Source: Methylocystis rosea SV97 (GTDB lineage: Bacteria; Pseudomonadota; Alphaproteobacteria; Rhizobiales; Beijerinckiaceae). From it: a DNA stretch of 64,000 bases. Under the pieces are notes generated by a model, which searched no databases, had not been told where the DNA came from, and saw only the letters and a program-made list of their open reading frames with translations. Shown here one piece after another: positions 51,273 to 61,401 of the stretch (the first letter of the stretch is position 1; every line of letters starts with the position of its first letter). The stretch lies in NCBI RefSeq assembly GCF_000372845.1, contig NZ_KB889963.1, forward strand, positions 1,360,146-1,424,145, read 5' to 3'. Both the position numbers and the translations under genes were made by a program.

Positions 51273-52301
51273 ATGACCAAGGATCTGATCGTTCCCGTCG
51301 CAGAGGGCCTCTACTGCCCTCCTGGAAATTTCCACATCGACCCGTGGCGCCCGGCGGCTCTGGCGGTGATTACGCACGGCCATTCTGATCACGCGCGATG
51401 GGGCAGCGGCGCCTATCTCTGTCACGAGGATTGCGCGCCGATCCTGCGCAGACGACTCGGCGACGTTCGCATCGAGACGCTGCGTTATGGCGAGAGCCGA
51501 GACATCGGCGAGGTGCGGCTCTCGCTGCATCCCGCCGGCCATGTCATCGGCTCGGCGCAGGTGCGCATCGAGCATCGCGGCGAGGTCTGGGTCGCCTCCG
51601 GCGACTACAAGCTCGAAACGGACGGCGTCAGTGCACCTTTTGAGCCCGTCCCGTGCGACGTCTTCATCACCGAATCGACCTTCGGTCTGCCGATCTATCG
51701 CTGGCGCCCGCAAGCCGAAGTGATGGCCGACATCAATTCATGGTGGGCGGAAAATGCGCGCGCGGGACGGGCCAGCGTCATGCAGGCCTACGGGCTTGGC
51801 AAAGCGCAGCGCCTGCTCAAACATCTCGACGCGAATATCGGCCCGATCGTCTGCCATGGCGCGATCGAACCGCTCAATCAGATTCATCGCGATCTCGGCA
51901 TAGCGCTGCCACCCACCTTCAACGTCGGCGCGCTCGACAAGCCGGGGCTTTCGCGCTGCTTTGCGCTGGCGCCGCCCCACGCCGTGCAAAGCGGGTGGAT
52001 TAGACGCTTTGGCGATCATTCGGACGCCTTCGCCAGCGGATGGATGCGGCTGCGCGGCAATCGGCGACGCCGCGGCGTCGATCAAGGCTTCGCGCTTTCG
52101 GATCACGCCGACTGGCCGGGTCTGTTGCAGGCGATCGCCGCAACCGGCGCGGAGCGTATCCTTGTCACGCATGGAAGCGGGGAGGCGCTTTCGCGCTATC
52201 TGCGCGAAAAAGGATATGACGCGCGGCCGATGGCGACCGAATATGGCGACGAAGAGGGCGAGGCGGAGCCGAACGTCGACGCCGACACAGACGGCGCATG
52301 A
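51273..52301 (+). CDS. Ligase-associated DNA damage response exonuclease (metallo-beta-lactamase fold)
   Basis: The protein has 342 residues. HGHSDHARW is the metallo-beta-lactamase metal motif, HPAGHVIGSAQV and SGDYKLETDG follow, and beta-CASP signatures include SDHADWPGLL. Conserved first member of the four-gene repair set with a DNA ligase, a helicase and PdeM, found in many bacteria. It overlaps the ligase by 4 bases. Confidence 0.9.
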   Translation: MTKDLIVPVAEGLYCPPGNFHIDPWRPAALAVITHGHSDHARWGSGAYLCHEDCAPILRRRLGDVRIETLRYGESRDIGEVRLSLHPAGHVIGSAQVRIEHRGEVWVASGDYKLETDGVSAPFEPVPCDVFITESTFGLPIYRWRPQAEVMADINSWWAENARAGRASVMQAYGLGKAQRLLKHLDANIGPIVCHGAIEPLNQIHRDLGIALPPTFNVGALDKPGLSRCFALAPPHAVQSGWIRRFGDHSDAFASGWMRLRGNRRRRGVDQGFALSDHADWPGLLQAIAATGAERILVTHGSGEALSRYLREKGYDARPMATEYGDEEGEAEPNVDADTDGA

Positions 52302-54028
52302 AGACCTTCGCCACGCTCTACCGGCGCATCGACGCCGCCACGTCGACGCAGCATAAGAGACAGGCGCTGATCGACTATCTGCGCCTTGCGGTCGGCGATC
52401 CGGAGCAATACGCCAGCGCCGCCTGGACAGTCTATTTTCTCGCCGGCGGCAAGCCGCGCCAGATGATCTCGACCAAGCTCCTGCGCCAGCTCGCCTTGGA
52501 GGCGACGGATCTGCCCGAGTGGCTCCTCGACGAGTGCTATCACAGCGTCGGCGATCTCGCCGAGACTTTGGCGCTTTTGCTGCCGCCGCCGACCCGGGTG
52601 GAAGACGCGCCGCTCGATCTTTGGATGAACGAACGGCTACTGCCCTTGCGCGAGCGCGATGACGCTGAGCGGCTCGCGGCGCTACGCGGCTGGCTCGACG
52701 CTATGCCATCCGACGACCGCTTGCCGTTTTTCAAGCTCGTCACCGGCGAAATGCGCATCGGCGTCTCGAAGCTGCAAATGACTCAGGCGATCGCCCAGGC
52801 GACCGAGCTTGACGCCAAGCTCGTCGCGCAGCGGATGATGGGCTACACGCAGGCGAATCGCGCGCCTCAGGCGCAGGATTTCGTCGCGCTCGTTGCGCCA
52901 GCCGAAGCGGGCGAAGACGGCCGCCCTCTGCGTGGTCAGCCTTATCCGTTCTTTCTCGCGCACCCGCTTCAGGCGCCGCTTTCGGCCTTTCCAGAACTGC
53001 TCGGCCCCGTCGATGACTGGCTCGTTGAATGGAAATTCGATGGCATACGCGCGCAGTTCATTCATCGCGCCGGAGAGTGGTGGCTGTGGTCTCGCGGCGA
53101 AGAGCTTGTCAGCGACAGCTTTCCGGAGCTCGCCGCGCTCGTCGATTTTCTCCCCGACGATATTGTTCTCGATGGCGAGCTCATCGTCGTCGCGCCCCGT
53201 TCGGACGCGCGTTCCGCGGTGGACGATCTTAGCGATCTGCGTCCCTTTTCAGAATTGCAGCAGCGTCTCGGACGCAAGGTTCTCACGCCAAAAATGTTGC
53301 GCGACAGGCCAGTGGCGCTGATCGCTTATGACCTTCTCGAGAAAGACGGCCACGATCTTCGCGAAAAGCCGCAGAGGGAGCGTCGCGTGCTCCTCGAAGA
53401 GGTCGTGTCGCGCGCGCATTCCTGCGCGATGCAGGTCGGCGCCGATTTGCCCCTGCGGCTCAGCCCGGCGCTGACGCAACCCGATTGGGAGTCCTTTGCA
53501 AGACAGCGCGAGGAGGCCCGGGCGCGCGGCGCCGAAGGCATGATGCTGAAGGCGATGAACGCGCCTTATGGCGTCGGCCGCCAGAAGAGCGGCGCCAATC
53601 TGTGGTGGAAATGGAAGCTCGATCCGATGAGCGTCGACGCGGTGCTGATCTACGCCGCGCGGGGTCATGGGCGCCGTTCGGGAGTTTACAGCGACTACAC
53701 ATTCGGGGTGTGGAGCGGCCCGCCGGAGCAGACGGACCGCACGCTGCTGCCCTTCGCCAAGGCCTATTCCGGACTTTCCGACGAGGAGATGCGCAAGGTC
53801 GACGCGACGATCAGAAGGACGACGATCGAGAATTTCGGGCCAGTGCGCAGCGTGCGTCCGACGATGGTTTTCGAACTCGGCTTTGAGGGAATTGGCGCCA
53901 GCAACCGTCACAAAAGCGGCATCGCCGTGCGATTTCCGCGCATGTTGCGCTGGCGACAGGACAAGCCCGTGGAGGACGCCGACACGATCGAGGCGCTACG
54001 CGCGCTGTTGCCTGGCGGCGGCGCATGA
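52298..54028 (+). CDS. ATP-dependent DNA ligase of the ligase-associated set
   Basis: The protein has 576 residues. N-terminal DNA-binding domain about 1-220, nucleotidyl Lys246 in [11 protein letters not shown], motifs [15 protein letters not shown] and the OB-fold [12 protein letters not shown]-like end. Reported family members act in repair of replication or crosslink damage. It is translationally coupled with its neighbours on both sides. Confidence 0.92.
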   Translation: MKTFATLYRRIDAATSTQHKRQALIDYLRLAVGDPEQYASAAWTVYFLAGGKPRQMISTKLLRQLALEATDLPEWLLDECYHSVGDLAETLALLLPPPTRVEDAPLDLWMNERLLPLRERDDAERLAALRGWLDAMPSDDRLPFFKLVTGEMRIGVSKLQMTQAIAQATELDAKLVAQRMMGYTQANRAPQAQDFVALVAPAEAGEDGRPLRGQPYPFFLAHPLQAPLSAFPELLGPVDDWLVEWKFDGIRAQFIHRAGEWWLWSRGEELVSDSFPELAALVDFLPDDIVLDGELIVVAPRSDARSAVDDLSDLRPFSELQQRLGRKVLTPKMLRDRPVALIAYDLLEKDGHDLREKPQRERRVLLEEVVSRAHSCAMQVGADLPLRLSPALTQPDWESFARQREEARARGAEGMMLKAMNAPYGVGRQKSGANLWWKWKLDPMSVDAVLIYAARGHGRRSGVYSDYTFGVWSGPPEQTDRTLLPFAKAYSGLSDEEMRKVDATIRRTTIENFGPVRSVRPTMVFELGFEGIGASNRHKSGIAVRFPRMLRWRQDKPVEDADTIEALRALLPGGGA

Positions 54029-56505
54029 GCGGACGACGCGCGAAACATTCCGCCGTGAAGAGCTTACTCGCGGAGCGCGGCTGGAAGGCGTTTCGCTTCC
54101 AGCAAGAAGTGTGGCGCGAAATGGCGGAGGGACGCAGCGGCCTGCTGCACGCGACGACTGGCGCCGGCAAAACTCTGGCCGTTGCGCTCGGCGCCTGGAA
54201 GGCCCTCGCGGATGACGCGGAAGAGCCGCCACGACTCTGTGTTCTCTGGATCACGCCGATGCGCGCCCTCGCCGCGGATACCGCCAAGGCGCTCAACGAG
54301 GCGTTCGACGGTCTCTCCGCGCATGGCCAGCGATGGACGGTCGGCGTTCGCAGCGGTGATACGCCCCCAGCCGAGCGCGCCCGGCAGGCGCGTCGTCCGC
54401 CCAGCGTGTTGATCACGACGCCGGAGAGCCTGTCGCTCATGCTCTCGCGCGCCGACGCTCGCGACTATCTCGGCGCGATCAGATGCGTTGTCGTCGACGA
54501 GTGGCACGAACTCCTCGGCAATAAGCGCGGCGTGCAGACGCAGCTTGCGCTCGCGCGGTTGAAGCGCTGGCGACCGGATCTGTTGATTTGGGGCATGTCG
54601 GCGACGCTTGGCGATCTTGAAGAAGCAAAGCGCGTCCTGCTCGGTCCAACCGATGCGCCGCGCGGTGCGATCGTCGCGGGCGGCTTGCGCAAAGATATCG
54701 TCATCGACACGCTGTTGCCGGAAGATTTCGCGCGCTTTCCCTGGGCCGGGCATCTTGGAATTAGAATGGCGCCGCAGGTGGTCGCGGAGATCGAGCAATC
54801 TCCGACGTCGCTCATTTTCACCAACACGCGCTCCCAGGCGGAAATCTGGTATCACAATCTCTTGCGCGCCCGGCCGGACTGGGCGGGACTCATCGCAGTT
54901 CATCACGGCTCGCTGGCGCGCGAGTCGCGCGACTGGGTTGAGGATGGACTTAAGCTCGGCAAGCTTAAAGCCGTCGTCTGCACGTCCAGCCTCGATCTTG
55001 GCGTGGATTTTCTTCCCGTCGAACGCATCCTGCAGGTCGGCTCGCCCAAGGGCGTCGCGCGCCTTCTGCAGCGTGCCGGCCGCAGCGGCCATGCTCCCGG
55101 GCGCACGTCGCGCATCACGCTTGTGCCGAGCCATGCACTCGAGCTTGTCGAATCGTCGGCCGTGCAGCAGGCGGTGCGGGAGGGCCGCATCGAAAGCCGC
55201 CGCACGCCGATCGCGCCGCTCGACGTGCTGGTGCAACATCTTGTCACCATCGGACTGGGCGGCGGCTTCAGGCCTGACGAATTGCTCGAGGAAATTCGTT
55301 CGACGGCGTCCTATGAATATCTTCCCGAAGAGAATTGGCGCTGGTGTCTCGACTTCGTGAGCGGCGGCGGACCGAGCCTTTCCGCCTATCCCGAATATCG
55401 CCGCTGCGGTCCTGACGCGGGCGGCGTGTGGCGCGTCGTGAGCAAGCAGATCGCTCTGCGCCATCGACTCAACATCGGGACGATCACCGCGGACGCGAGC
55501 GTTCTCGTTCAATACGGACCCGCGCCGCCGGGTCAAAAGCTCGGCGTCGTGGAGGAAAGCTTTATCGCGCGGCTCAAGCCAGGCGACAGCTTTTGGTTTG
55601 CGGGTCGGATTCTCGAATTCGTGCGCTTGCGCGACCTTGTCGCCTATGTGCGGCCGGCGAAGGCGCGAAGCGGCGCGGTTCCGCGCTGGGACGGCGGGCG
55701 AATGCCGCTTTCGACGACTCTGGCCGACGCCATGGTCGAGCAATTGCAGCGCGCGGCCGAGGGGCGTTATGACACGCCGGAGCTGCGGGCGGCTGAGAAA
55801 ATGCTGAGATTGCAAGCGCGCTGGTCGCACCTGCCGACGCCGACGACGCTGCTTGCCGAAACATTGAAAAGCCGCGACGGCTGGCATTTGTTCCTCTATC
55901 CCTTTGCGGGCCGGAATGCGCATATCGGCATGGCGAGCCTCATCGCCTGGCGGGCGGCGCAGGAGACTGCGAGCACGTTCTCGATCGCCGTGAATGATTA
56001 CGGCTTCGAGCTTTTGAGCGCCGACCCGCGCGACTGGGACGCCATGCTGCCGGAACTGATTGCGCCGCGCGCCATTGATGACCTGACGCATGAAACGCTC
56101 GCGAGCCTGAACGCTGCGGAGCTGGCGCGCCGACGTTTTCGTGACATTGCGCAGATCGCCGGTCTCGTCGTGACGACCTATCCCGGACAACATAAGAGCA
56201 TGCGCCAGTTGCAGGCCTCTTCGAGCCTGTTCTACGACGTCTTTCGCAAATTCGATCCGGAAAACGGGTTGTTGCGCCAGGCTGAGCGCGAGGTCCTGGA
56301 AGACGCGCTCGACATCGCGCGTCTTGCCGAAAGCTTCGAGCGGCTGCAAAATAGAGAGATTGTCCATGTCGCGCTGCAGCGCTGCTCGCCGCTCGCCTTT
56401 CCGCTGATGGTCGAGAGAATGCGCGAGCGCCTCAGCAATGAGACGCTCGCGGCGCGCATCGAGCGCATGATTTCGCAGCTGGAGCGCGCCGCGGACAAAT
56501 GTTAG
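54025..56505 (+). CDS. Ligase-associated DEXH-box helicase (Lhr-like)
   Basis: The protein has 826 residues. Walker A TTGAGKT (44-50), DEWH in [20 protein letters not shown], and helicase C motifs [38 protein letters not shown]-terminal region of about 400 residues carries Lhr-like winged-helix and DUF4942-type sequence. It probably unwinds or anneals ends for the exonuclease and ligase. Overlaps both neighbours. Confidence 0.92.
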   Translation: MSGRRAKHSAVKSLLAERGWKAFRFQQEVWREMAEGRSGLLHATTGAGKTLAVALGAWKALADDAEEPPRLCVLWITPMRALAADTAKALNEAFDGLSAHGQRWTVGVRSGDTPPAERARQARRPPSVLITTPESLSLMLSRADARDYLGAIRCVVVDEWHELLGNKRGVQTQLALARLKRWRPDLLIWGMSATLGDLEEAKRVLLGPTDAPRGAIVAGGLRKDIVIDTLLPEDFARFPWAGHLGIRMAPQVVAEIEQSPTSLIFTNTRSQAEIWYHNLLRARPDWAGLIAVHHGSLARESRDWVEDGLKLGKLKAVVCTSSLDLGVDFLPVERILQVGSPKGVARLLQRAGRSGHAPGRTSRITLVPSHALELVESSAVQQAVREGRIESRRTPIAPLDVLVQHLVTIGLGGGFRPDELLEEIRSTASYEYLPEENWRWCLDFVSGGGPSLSAYPEYRRCGPDAGGVWRVVSKQIALRHRLNIGTITADASVLVQYGPAPPGQKLGVVEESFIARLKPGDSFWFAGRILEFVRLRDLVAYVRPAKARSGAVPRWDGGRMPLSTTLADAMVEQLQRAAEGRYDTPELRAAEKMLRLQARWSHLPTPTTLLAETLKSRDGWHLFLYPFAGRNAHIGMASLIAWRAAQETASTFSIAVNDYGFELLSADPRDWDAMLPELIAPRAIDDLTHETLASLNAAELARRRFRDIAQIAGLVVTTYPGQHKSMRQLQASSSLFYDVFRKFDPENGLLRQAEREVLEDALDIARLAESFERLQNREIVHVALQRCSPLAFPLMVERMRERLSNETLAARIERMISQLERAADKC

Positions 56506-57197
56506 AGCCTGAAAAGACGTTGCAGAGAGAAGGTGCCGGCCTCGTCTCCTCTCACGAGCATCGCGGCCTGGTTTTGCTGCCGCAGCGCGCCGTGTGGCGC
56601 GTTGAGACTCGCACGCTGTTTGTCGCCGACGCGCATCTTGGCAAGGCGGCGACATTTCGTACGCTCGGACAACCGGCGCCGAAGGGAACGACGCGCGACA
56701 ATCTCGACCGGCTCGACGCGCTCATAGATCGATTCAATCCCACCCGGCTCGTTTTCTTGGGCGATTTGTTTCACGCGCGGCAGGCGCATGCGCCGAGGGT
56801 GGCGGCCTCCTTTCTCGACTGGCGCAGGCGTCACGCCGCGTTGCGCCTCACGCTCGTGCGCGGCAATCATGATCGGCGCGCAGGCGATCCGTCGGAACAG
56901 TTGGGGATCGAGCTTGTCGACGAGCCCTACGACGCAGAAGGGATTGTCCTACGTCACCACCCGCTTGCGTCCGACGAATGCGAAGGGCAGGGGGCGACCA
57001 TTCTTGCGGGGCATCTTCACCCATGTGTCCGGCTGAGGGGGGCGGCGCGCGACAGCGTTCGTCTTCCCTGCTTTGTGCTGCAAGAGCGACAGGTCGTGCT
57101 GCCCGCCTTCGGCGCGTTCACGGGCGGCGCGCTGGTGCGTGGGCGCGATATTCGAACCTGTGCGATCGTCGATGAACGATGGCTCGTTGCCGGCTAG
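56499..57197 (+). CDS. pdeM: Ligase-associated phosphoesterase PdeM
   Basis: The protein has 232 residues, calcineurin-like: [26 protein letters not shown] and HHP, GHLHP. Starts 7 bases inside the helicase gene. It is the fourth gene of the repair set and ends convergent with the ATP-grasp gene, sharing 4 bases at the stops. Confidence 0.92.
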   Translation: MLEPEKTLQREGAGLVSSHEHRGLVLLPQRAVWRVETRTLFVADAHLGKAATFRTLGQPAPKGTTRDNLDRLDALIDRFNPTRLVFLGDLFHARQAHAPRVAASFLDWRRRHAALRLTLVRGNHDRRAGDPSEQLGIELVDEPYDAEGIVLRHHPLASDECEGQGATILAGHLHPCVRLRGAARDSVRLPCFVLQERQVVLPAFGAFTGGALVRGRDIRTCAIVDERWLVAG

Positions 57198-58552
57198 CTG
57201 CGCGTTGCATGAAGCGTGGTGACAGGTGGCGAGGGCGGATGACCGTGCAATTTGATTTCGTCTCCCAGCAGGCCAAGCGCTTTCACTTTGGCGTAATGCG
57301 CCGCGATCAATTGTTCTCCGATGTCGCGCCGGTAACGCATGTTGGGGATATGCACGCGCTCAATCAGCCGATAAGTGTCGCGGCGCGCGCTCTGGATCGT
57401 TCGCCCGCAGCCCGTCGCCACCATCGTCCAGCCATAGGCGCCCTCGGTGACCAGCTGGCCGTTGTCGAGAGCCACTTCGCAATAGTGCAGATGTTCCTGG
57501 TCCCTGCGGGACAATGCGCCGTCAAAGAGGATCGGCATGCCGATTGGCTCTTCCGCCTGTCGTCGCGAATAGGGGAAAGGCGGGACCGTTAGGACAACGC
57601 CGACCGAGAACCCCTCATCGACGTCCAGATGATCCCTGTCGCGGCGGACCATCGCCTCAAACAATTCCGCCCAGGACGTTCGCTGTAACGGCGACAGAAT
57701 GGCGAAGCCCGGATAGCCGAACCTGCAGGTGAATTCGAGCGGCCAAATGCCCTGCTCATTGACGATGGTGTTGAGGTTCACATAGCCGCAATGGCCGTGT
57801 CGCCTGAGCAAAGGCTCGATCCTCGCCAAAGTTTTCTCAAAGAAGAGGGTCGAGTTCTCGAATGTAGCGACGGTGCCCATTTCTCCTGTCAGCTCGCCAA
57901 GGTCGCCCGGGAAGAAGCGCTTGTGCTCCCAGTCGAGACAGGCAGGCCGCAAAAACTTCTCGCCGTCGAAATAAGCGCCGACGCCCATCTCGACGCCATC
58001 TATGAAATCCATCAGGACGAAGCCGGCTTCGTCCGCCGGAGTGTCCGGCAGATTTTGCAGCAGCGCGGAAATGTCGCGTCCGTCGGCGAGACCGCCGGCG
58101 AAGTTGCGATGCGCCAAATCGGGCGAGTTGAATTTTAGGACATAGCGTCCGGGGCGCTCGCGAAGGAAGCTTAAGCCCTCCTGCCTTTTCGAAAAATGGC
58201 GGGTATCCGCGGTTGAGAGGCCGAGTTCAGCAAGAAGGCTCTGCGCATAGGCGCGGTCGATTTCGAGCCGGTCGCCGAAGGCGCTCCCGCCGATGACATT
58301 GAATCCATCCTTTCGCAACTCGTCCTGCAAGCCGCCGCACGAGACGTTTTCGAATAGGATGATTCCCTCGCTGCCGGCGCTTTTCACCCAATGCAGTTGC
58401 GAACGCCAGTCATCCGTCTTGGGGATCATCCCGTTCAGAATGTTCTGACAAAGCGGCGCGTCGATGAAGACTTTGACCTCATGTCCTTGCGCGGAAAGTC
58501 GAAGATAGAGCGCGGCGAGGTCGCAGTAGTTCCCAATCCCCAGAACCCGCAT
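57194..58552 (-). CDS. GARS-like ATP-grasp enzyme of unknown substrate
   Basis: The protein has 452 residues from MRVLGIGNYCDLAALYLRLSAQGHEVKVFI. It follows the ATP-grasp layout of PurD (phosphoribosylglycinamide synthetase): N-domain, YVLKFNSPDLAH, FVLMDFIDGVEMGVGAYFDG, EFTCRFGYPGFAILSP. The genuine PurD signatures and purine gene context are absent, and upstream are a heme-oxygenase-like gene and a methyltransferase. It likely forms an amide or peptide bond on an unknown compound. AGGAG precedes the start. Confidence 0.75.
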   Translation of the reverse strand: MRVLGIGNYCDLAALYLRLSAQGHEVKVFIDAPLCQNILNGMIPKTDDWRSQLHWVKSAGSEGIILFENVSCGGLQDELRKDGFNVIGGSAFGDRLEIDRAYAQSLLAELGLSTADTRHFSKRQEGLSFLRERPGRYVLKFNSPDLAHRNFAGGLADGRDISALLQNLPDTPADEAGFVLMDFIDGVEMGVGAYFDGEKFLRPACLDWEHKRFFPGDLGELTGEMGTVATFENSTLFFEKTLARIEPLLRRHGHCGYVNLNTIVNEQGIWPLEFTCRFGYPGFAILSPLQRTSWAELFEAMVRRDRDHLDVDEGFSVGVVLTVPPFPYSRRQAEEPIGMPILFDGALSRRDQEHLHYCEVALDNGQLVTEGAYGWTMVATGCGRTIQSARRDTYRLIERVHIPNMRYRRDIGEQLIAAHYAKVKALGLLGDEIKLHGHPPSPPVTTLHATRS

Positions 58553-58560
58553 GGACGCTC

Positions 58561-59484
58561 CTAGGCCGCTTCTCGCGGCGGCTCCATTCGCAGCCGGAAG
58601 TGACGTCGGTAGCGCTCGAAGCATCGCGCGCCGTGCCAGAGCCGAAGAACCGCGCCCTCACCGATCGCCTGCGCGCGTCGCGGATCTTCCTCAACGAGAG
58701 GGCGCAGAACTTCGCGATTCCACGCCTCGGAGTGTTTGACGTCGAGAATCGCGTGCAGCGAAAAATACTGGCGCTGTTTGCCGGGAACTTTGAGCCGCCG
58801 CAGCCCGCATTCGACATGGATCGCGCGTCCCGGCGCCGTCATCTCGATGGCGCCAAGCGCGCCGATCGAATGGAAGGCGTAGCGACGATTGCTGGCGAGC
58901 GCCACCATCGTATTGCCGAGCGCGAGCGACTCGGGGCAGACGCGCTCCGGCCGCGCGTCGATGCCGAAAAAGGCGGCGAGCCGCGTCAGCATCGGTCCGT
59001 GCATGCCCTGCGCATTGCCCCGGCCCATTTCGTCCCAGTAATTTCGCGCCATTTCGAGCTTGGGCGTCTGCGGCATCTTGATCTGGGTGAGCGCGACGAG
59101 ATCGTCGAACCCTGCTTCGCCGGACACTTCCTGCTCAAGAAACCATTTCATGTCCTCGAAGCTCGCCCGTCGCTCGAGCCAGGGGAACAGCGGATCTTTC
59201 TGGCCTGGCCCCTTCTCGGCAAGGCGCTCATACCAGGCCAGGAAGGCGTCGGCGTCGCTTGGAATATCGGCGACAAAGGGCGCGATCGCCGCGCGAGCGC
59301 TCTCCACATAGGCGATTTCAGCCTCCGCGAGCGCGGCGCGCTCTTGCACGTCTTCACGCCAGTCGCCGGACGGAGTCAGAGGCTCTAGCCGAACGCCATT
59401 GCGTCGGCAAAGCTCTCTCTGGAAGCGCTCAAAGGCCGCGCCGTCTAGCGCCGGAGCCAGGTCGATCCAATCGGGATCACGCAT
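58561..59484 (-). CDS. Iron-containing redox enzyme, heme-oxygenase-like fold (HDO family)
   Basis: The protein has 307 residues, mainly helical, with family features EDMKWFLEQEVSGEAGFDD, EMARNYWDEMGRGN and HVECGLRR plus DVKHSEAWN, which suit the four to six Glu/Asp/His ligands of the diiron HDO (PqqC/TenA-related) superfamily. Members cleave C-C or C-N bonds or oxidise small molecules. It sits between the methyltransferase and the ATP-grasp gene, 3 and 8 bases apart. Confidence 0.75.
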   Translation of the reverse strand: MRDPDWIDLAPALDGAAFERFQRELCRRNGVRLEPLTPSGDWREDVQERAALAEAEIAYVESARAAIAPFVADIPSDADAFLAWYERLAEKGPGQKDPLFPWLERRASFEDMKWFLEQEVSGEAGFDDLVALTQIKMPQTPKLEMARNYWDEMGRGNAQGMHGPMLTRLAAFFGIDARPERVCPESLALGNTMVALASNRRYAFHSIGALGAIEMTAPGRAIHVECGLRRLKVPGKQRQYFSLHAILDVKHSEAWNREVLRPLVEEDPRRAQAIGEGAVLRLWHGARCFERYRRHFRLRMEPPREAA

Positions 59485-59487
59485 ATG

Positions 59488-60495
59488 TCAGCCTTCTTTC
59501 TTGATGTTGAGGAAGACTGCGGCGATGCGGTCAACATTGTCGTAGGCAGAGCGCTTCAGCTCTTCGCCGAAGACGTCGGGGTCGACCTCGTCGTAATCGA
59601 AGGTTACCGGCGAGGCGTCCAGGATTGGCGTCACGGCTGCAAAAAACTGATCGACGCCGCCAACGATCGGCGAGCCGGTATAGAGCAGCAGTCTTCCGCT
59701 TTCCGTCAGACGCGGGATGCCCTCCCGTACAATGTCGACGGATAGGGCTATGCCGAACTCGCCGCCCCCATGGCGATAGAGACGTTGGTAGTCATCGACG
59801 AGATAGGGCGGATTGGCGATGATATAGTCGAACAGGCCGCCAGCGTTCTGGAAGAGATCGCTGTGAATCGCCTGTGTGCGTTTTAATCCGTTCAACGCAG
59901 CGTTGACTCGCGCATATCGCACCGCTTGGGGATTGATGTCGGCGAGCAGCAGCCCGACGCCGGGTCTCATCAGGCTCGCCGCGAAAATCCCGCCCGCGCC
60001 GCTGCCGCACCCGATGTCGACGAAACGGCCGGGCGCCGAGGCTGAGAGAGGCTGCGAATTGAGGACAGATTCGACGCAGCGCGCGAAACGGTACGTGTCA
60101 GGTCCGAAAAAAACTGAATCGGCGGCGTCCGTGGGAAAGGCCGAGTGCGCAAAGAGCTGGTTCTTAAGAGTCGAGAAGCGGACCTTGCTGCGCAAGAGTC
60201 CGTTGCAATGCGCCAGCGCCTTAGCCTCCGCGAGTGCGCGCAGCACCGGCGCCGGCAGATCGCTCGCAGAAAATGGCAGACTCCATCCGAATGCGCGCGC
60301 CAAATTCGATCCATCCACCGCCGGACGTTGCACGACGCGGTTATGCGTCAGCGGCGTCGTCGTCGTGAAGCGGTAGTTCTGGTCCCGAAGGAACGCGCCC
60401 AGCCGTAGCAGCGCCTCGTCCGCGACGCTCAGACCTTGGTGAGTAGCCGTCGACGGCCCGGTAGCCGTCTCGTCAGAGCAGAGATCCAGTTGCAT
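59488..60495 (-). CDS. SAM-dependent methyltransferase (PrmC/HemK-like, NPPY)
   Basis: The protein has 335 residues. SAM loop VDIGCGSGAGGIFAA and the catalytic-type ANPPYLVDD motif of N5-glutamine and related N-methyltransferases. The N-terminal about 150 residues differ from PrmC. It is the first gene of the three-gene cassette, so it probably modifies the cassette product rather than a ribosomal protein or release factor, which is inference. Confidence 0.75.
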   Translation of the reverse strand: MQLDLCSDETATGPSTATHQGLSVADEALLRLGAFLRDQNYRFTTTTPLTHNRVVQRPAVDGSNLARAFGWSLPFSASDLPAPVLRALAEAKALAHCNGLLRSKVRFSTLKNQLFAHSAFPTDAADSVFFGPDTYRFARCVESVLNSQPLSASAPGRFVDIGCGSGAGGIFAASLMRPGVGLLLADINPQAVRYARVNAALNGLKRTQAIHSDLFQNAGGLFDYIIANPPYLVDDYQRLYRHGGGEFGIALSVDIVREGIPRLTESGRLLLYTGSPIVGGVDQFFAAVTPILDASPVTFDYDEVDPDVFGEELKRSAYDNVDRIAAVFLNIKKEG

Positions 60496-60613
60496 CCATC
60501 GCCCCAAGCGCCAAGAGAGGTCTCAACTCACGGCGATGACGATAGTTCCGATACGTTTGTGCTTGCGCCAAAGTTGGATCGTAAAGCCTGCGGCAAGCGG
60601 CGAGAGCGGATAG

Positions 60614-61399
60614 CTAACTCTTGGCGTCGATCGCGCGCAGTTCTCCCGATGGAAGCGTATCGGCTTCGTCTTTGAGATCGACGCCGGTCAGCTGGCGTCG
60701 ACGCGCTTCGTTGCAAAGATAAAGCAGCTTGTGCGCGGCGTCGGCGTAGGAAAGACCTTGCGGGCGGATATTCGAGAGGCAGTTGCGCTCGGCGTCGGTG
60801 CGGCCGACGCGCGGCGCAAATGTGAGATAGACGCCCATGCTGTCCGGCGAGGAGAGTCCGGGTCGTTCGCCGATGAAAACCGCCACAAGCCTTGCCCCAA
60901 GCGTTTCGCCGATATCGTCGCCGAGCGCCACGCGCCCCTGTTCGGCGAGAACGATCGGCGCGATTTTCCACGATGTTTGGCCGAGAGATTGCAGCGCTCT
61001 TTCGAGCACCGGAAGTGCGTGCCGGGCGATCGCGCGGGCGGAAAGTCCTTCGGCGATGACGAACACAAGATCGTAGTCGCCTGCCAAGGGCTTGAGATGC
61101 TCGCGGGAATCGTCGTCCAGTTTTCGACCAAGGTCGGGACGCAGCAGAAAGCTTCGCCGATCGCGGGCGGCGCTCTTCACGCGGACGGCCGTCAGCCCGC
61201 GCGAGGTCAGCGCGTTGAAGAGCCGGTCGGCGTCGAGCCGCTCTTCCACCGCATCCCGCGCTTCGGCATGCGCCAGCTGGAAATCGAGAGTAGCGCGCGT
61301 CGTCAGCGCCGGCCCGGCGCGTGGCAGGAAAATTCTTGCCGGCGTCGCCGAACGCAGCATCGAAATCTTGTCGAGAGGCGTCGGGCGATCATCGGCCAT
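60614..61399 (-). CDS. eutC: Ethanolamine ammonia-lyase light chain
   Basis: The protein has 261 residues. It contains AHAEARDAVEERLDA and the cobalamin-contacting C-terminal LIYLCNEARRRQLTGVDLKDE, both usual in EutC. With EutB it forms the adenosylcobalamin enzyme that splits ethanolamine into acetaldehyde and ammonia. The gene follows eutB by 2 bases. No microcompartment genes are present. Confidence 0.92.
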   Translation of the reverse strand: MADDRPTPLDKISMLRSATPARIFLPRAGPALTTRATLDFQLAHAEARDAVEERLDADRLFNALTSRGLTAVRVKSAARDRRSFLLRPDLGRKLDDDSREHLKPLAGDYDLVFVIAEGLSARAIARHALPVLERALQSLGQTSWKIAPIVLAEQGRVALGDDIGETLGARLVAVFIGERPGLSSPDSMGVYLTFAPRVGRTDAERNCLSNIRPQGLSYADAAHKLLYLCNEARRRQLTGVDLKDEADTLPSGELRAIDAKS

Positions 61400-61401
61400 C
61401 C

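Noticed and set aside
57194-58552. ATP-grasp gene as genuine purD
   Set aside because: The sequence deviates from PurD signatures and lies in a methyltransferase/HDO cassette with no purine genes.
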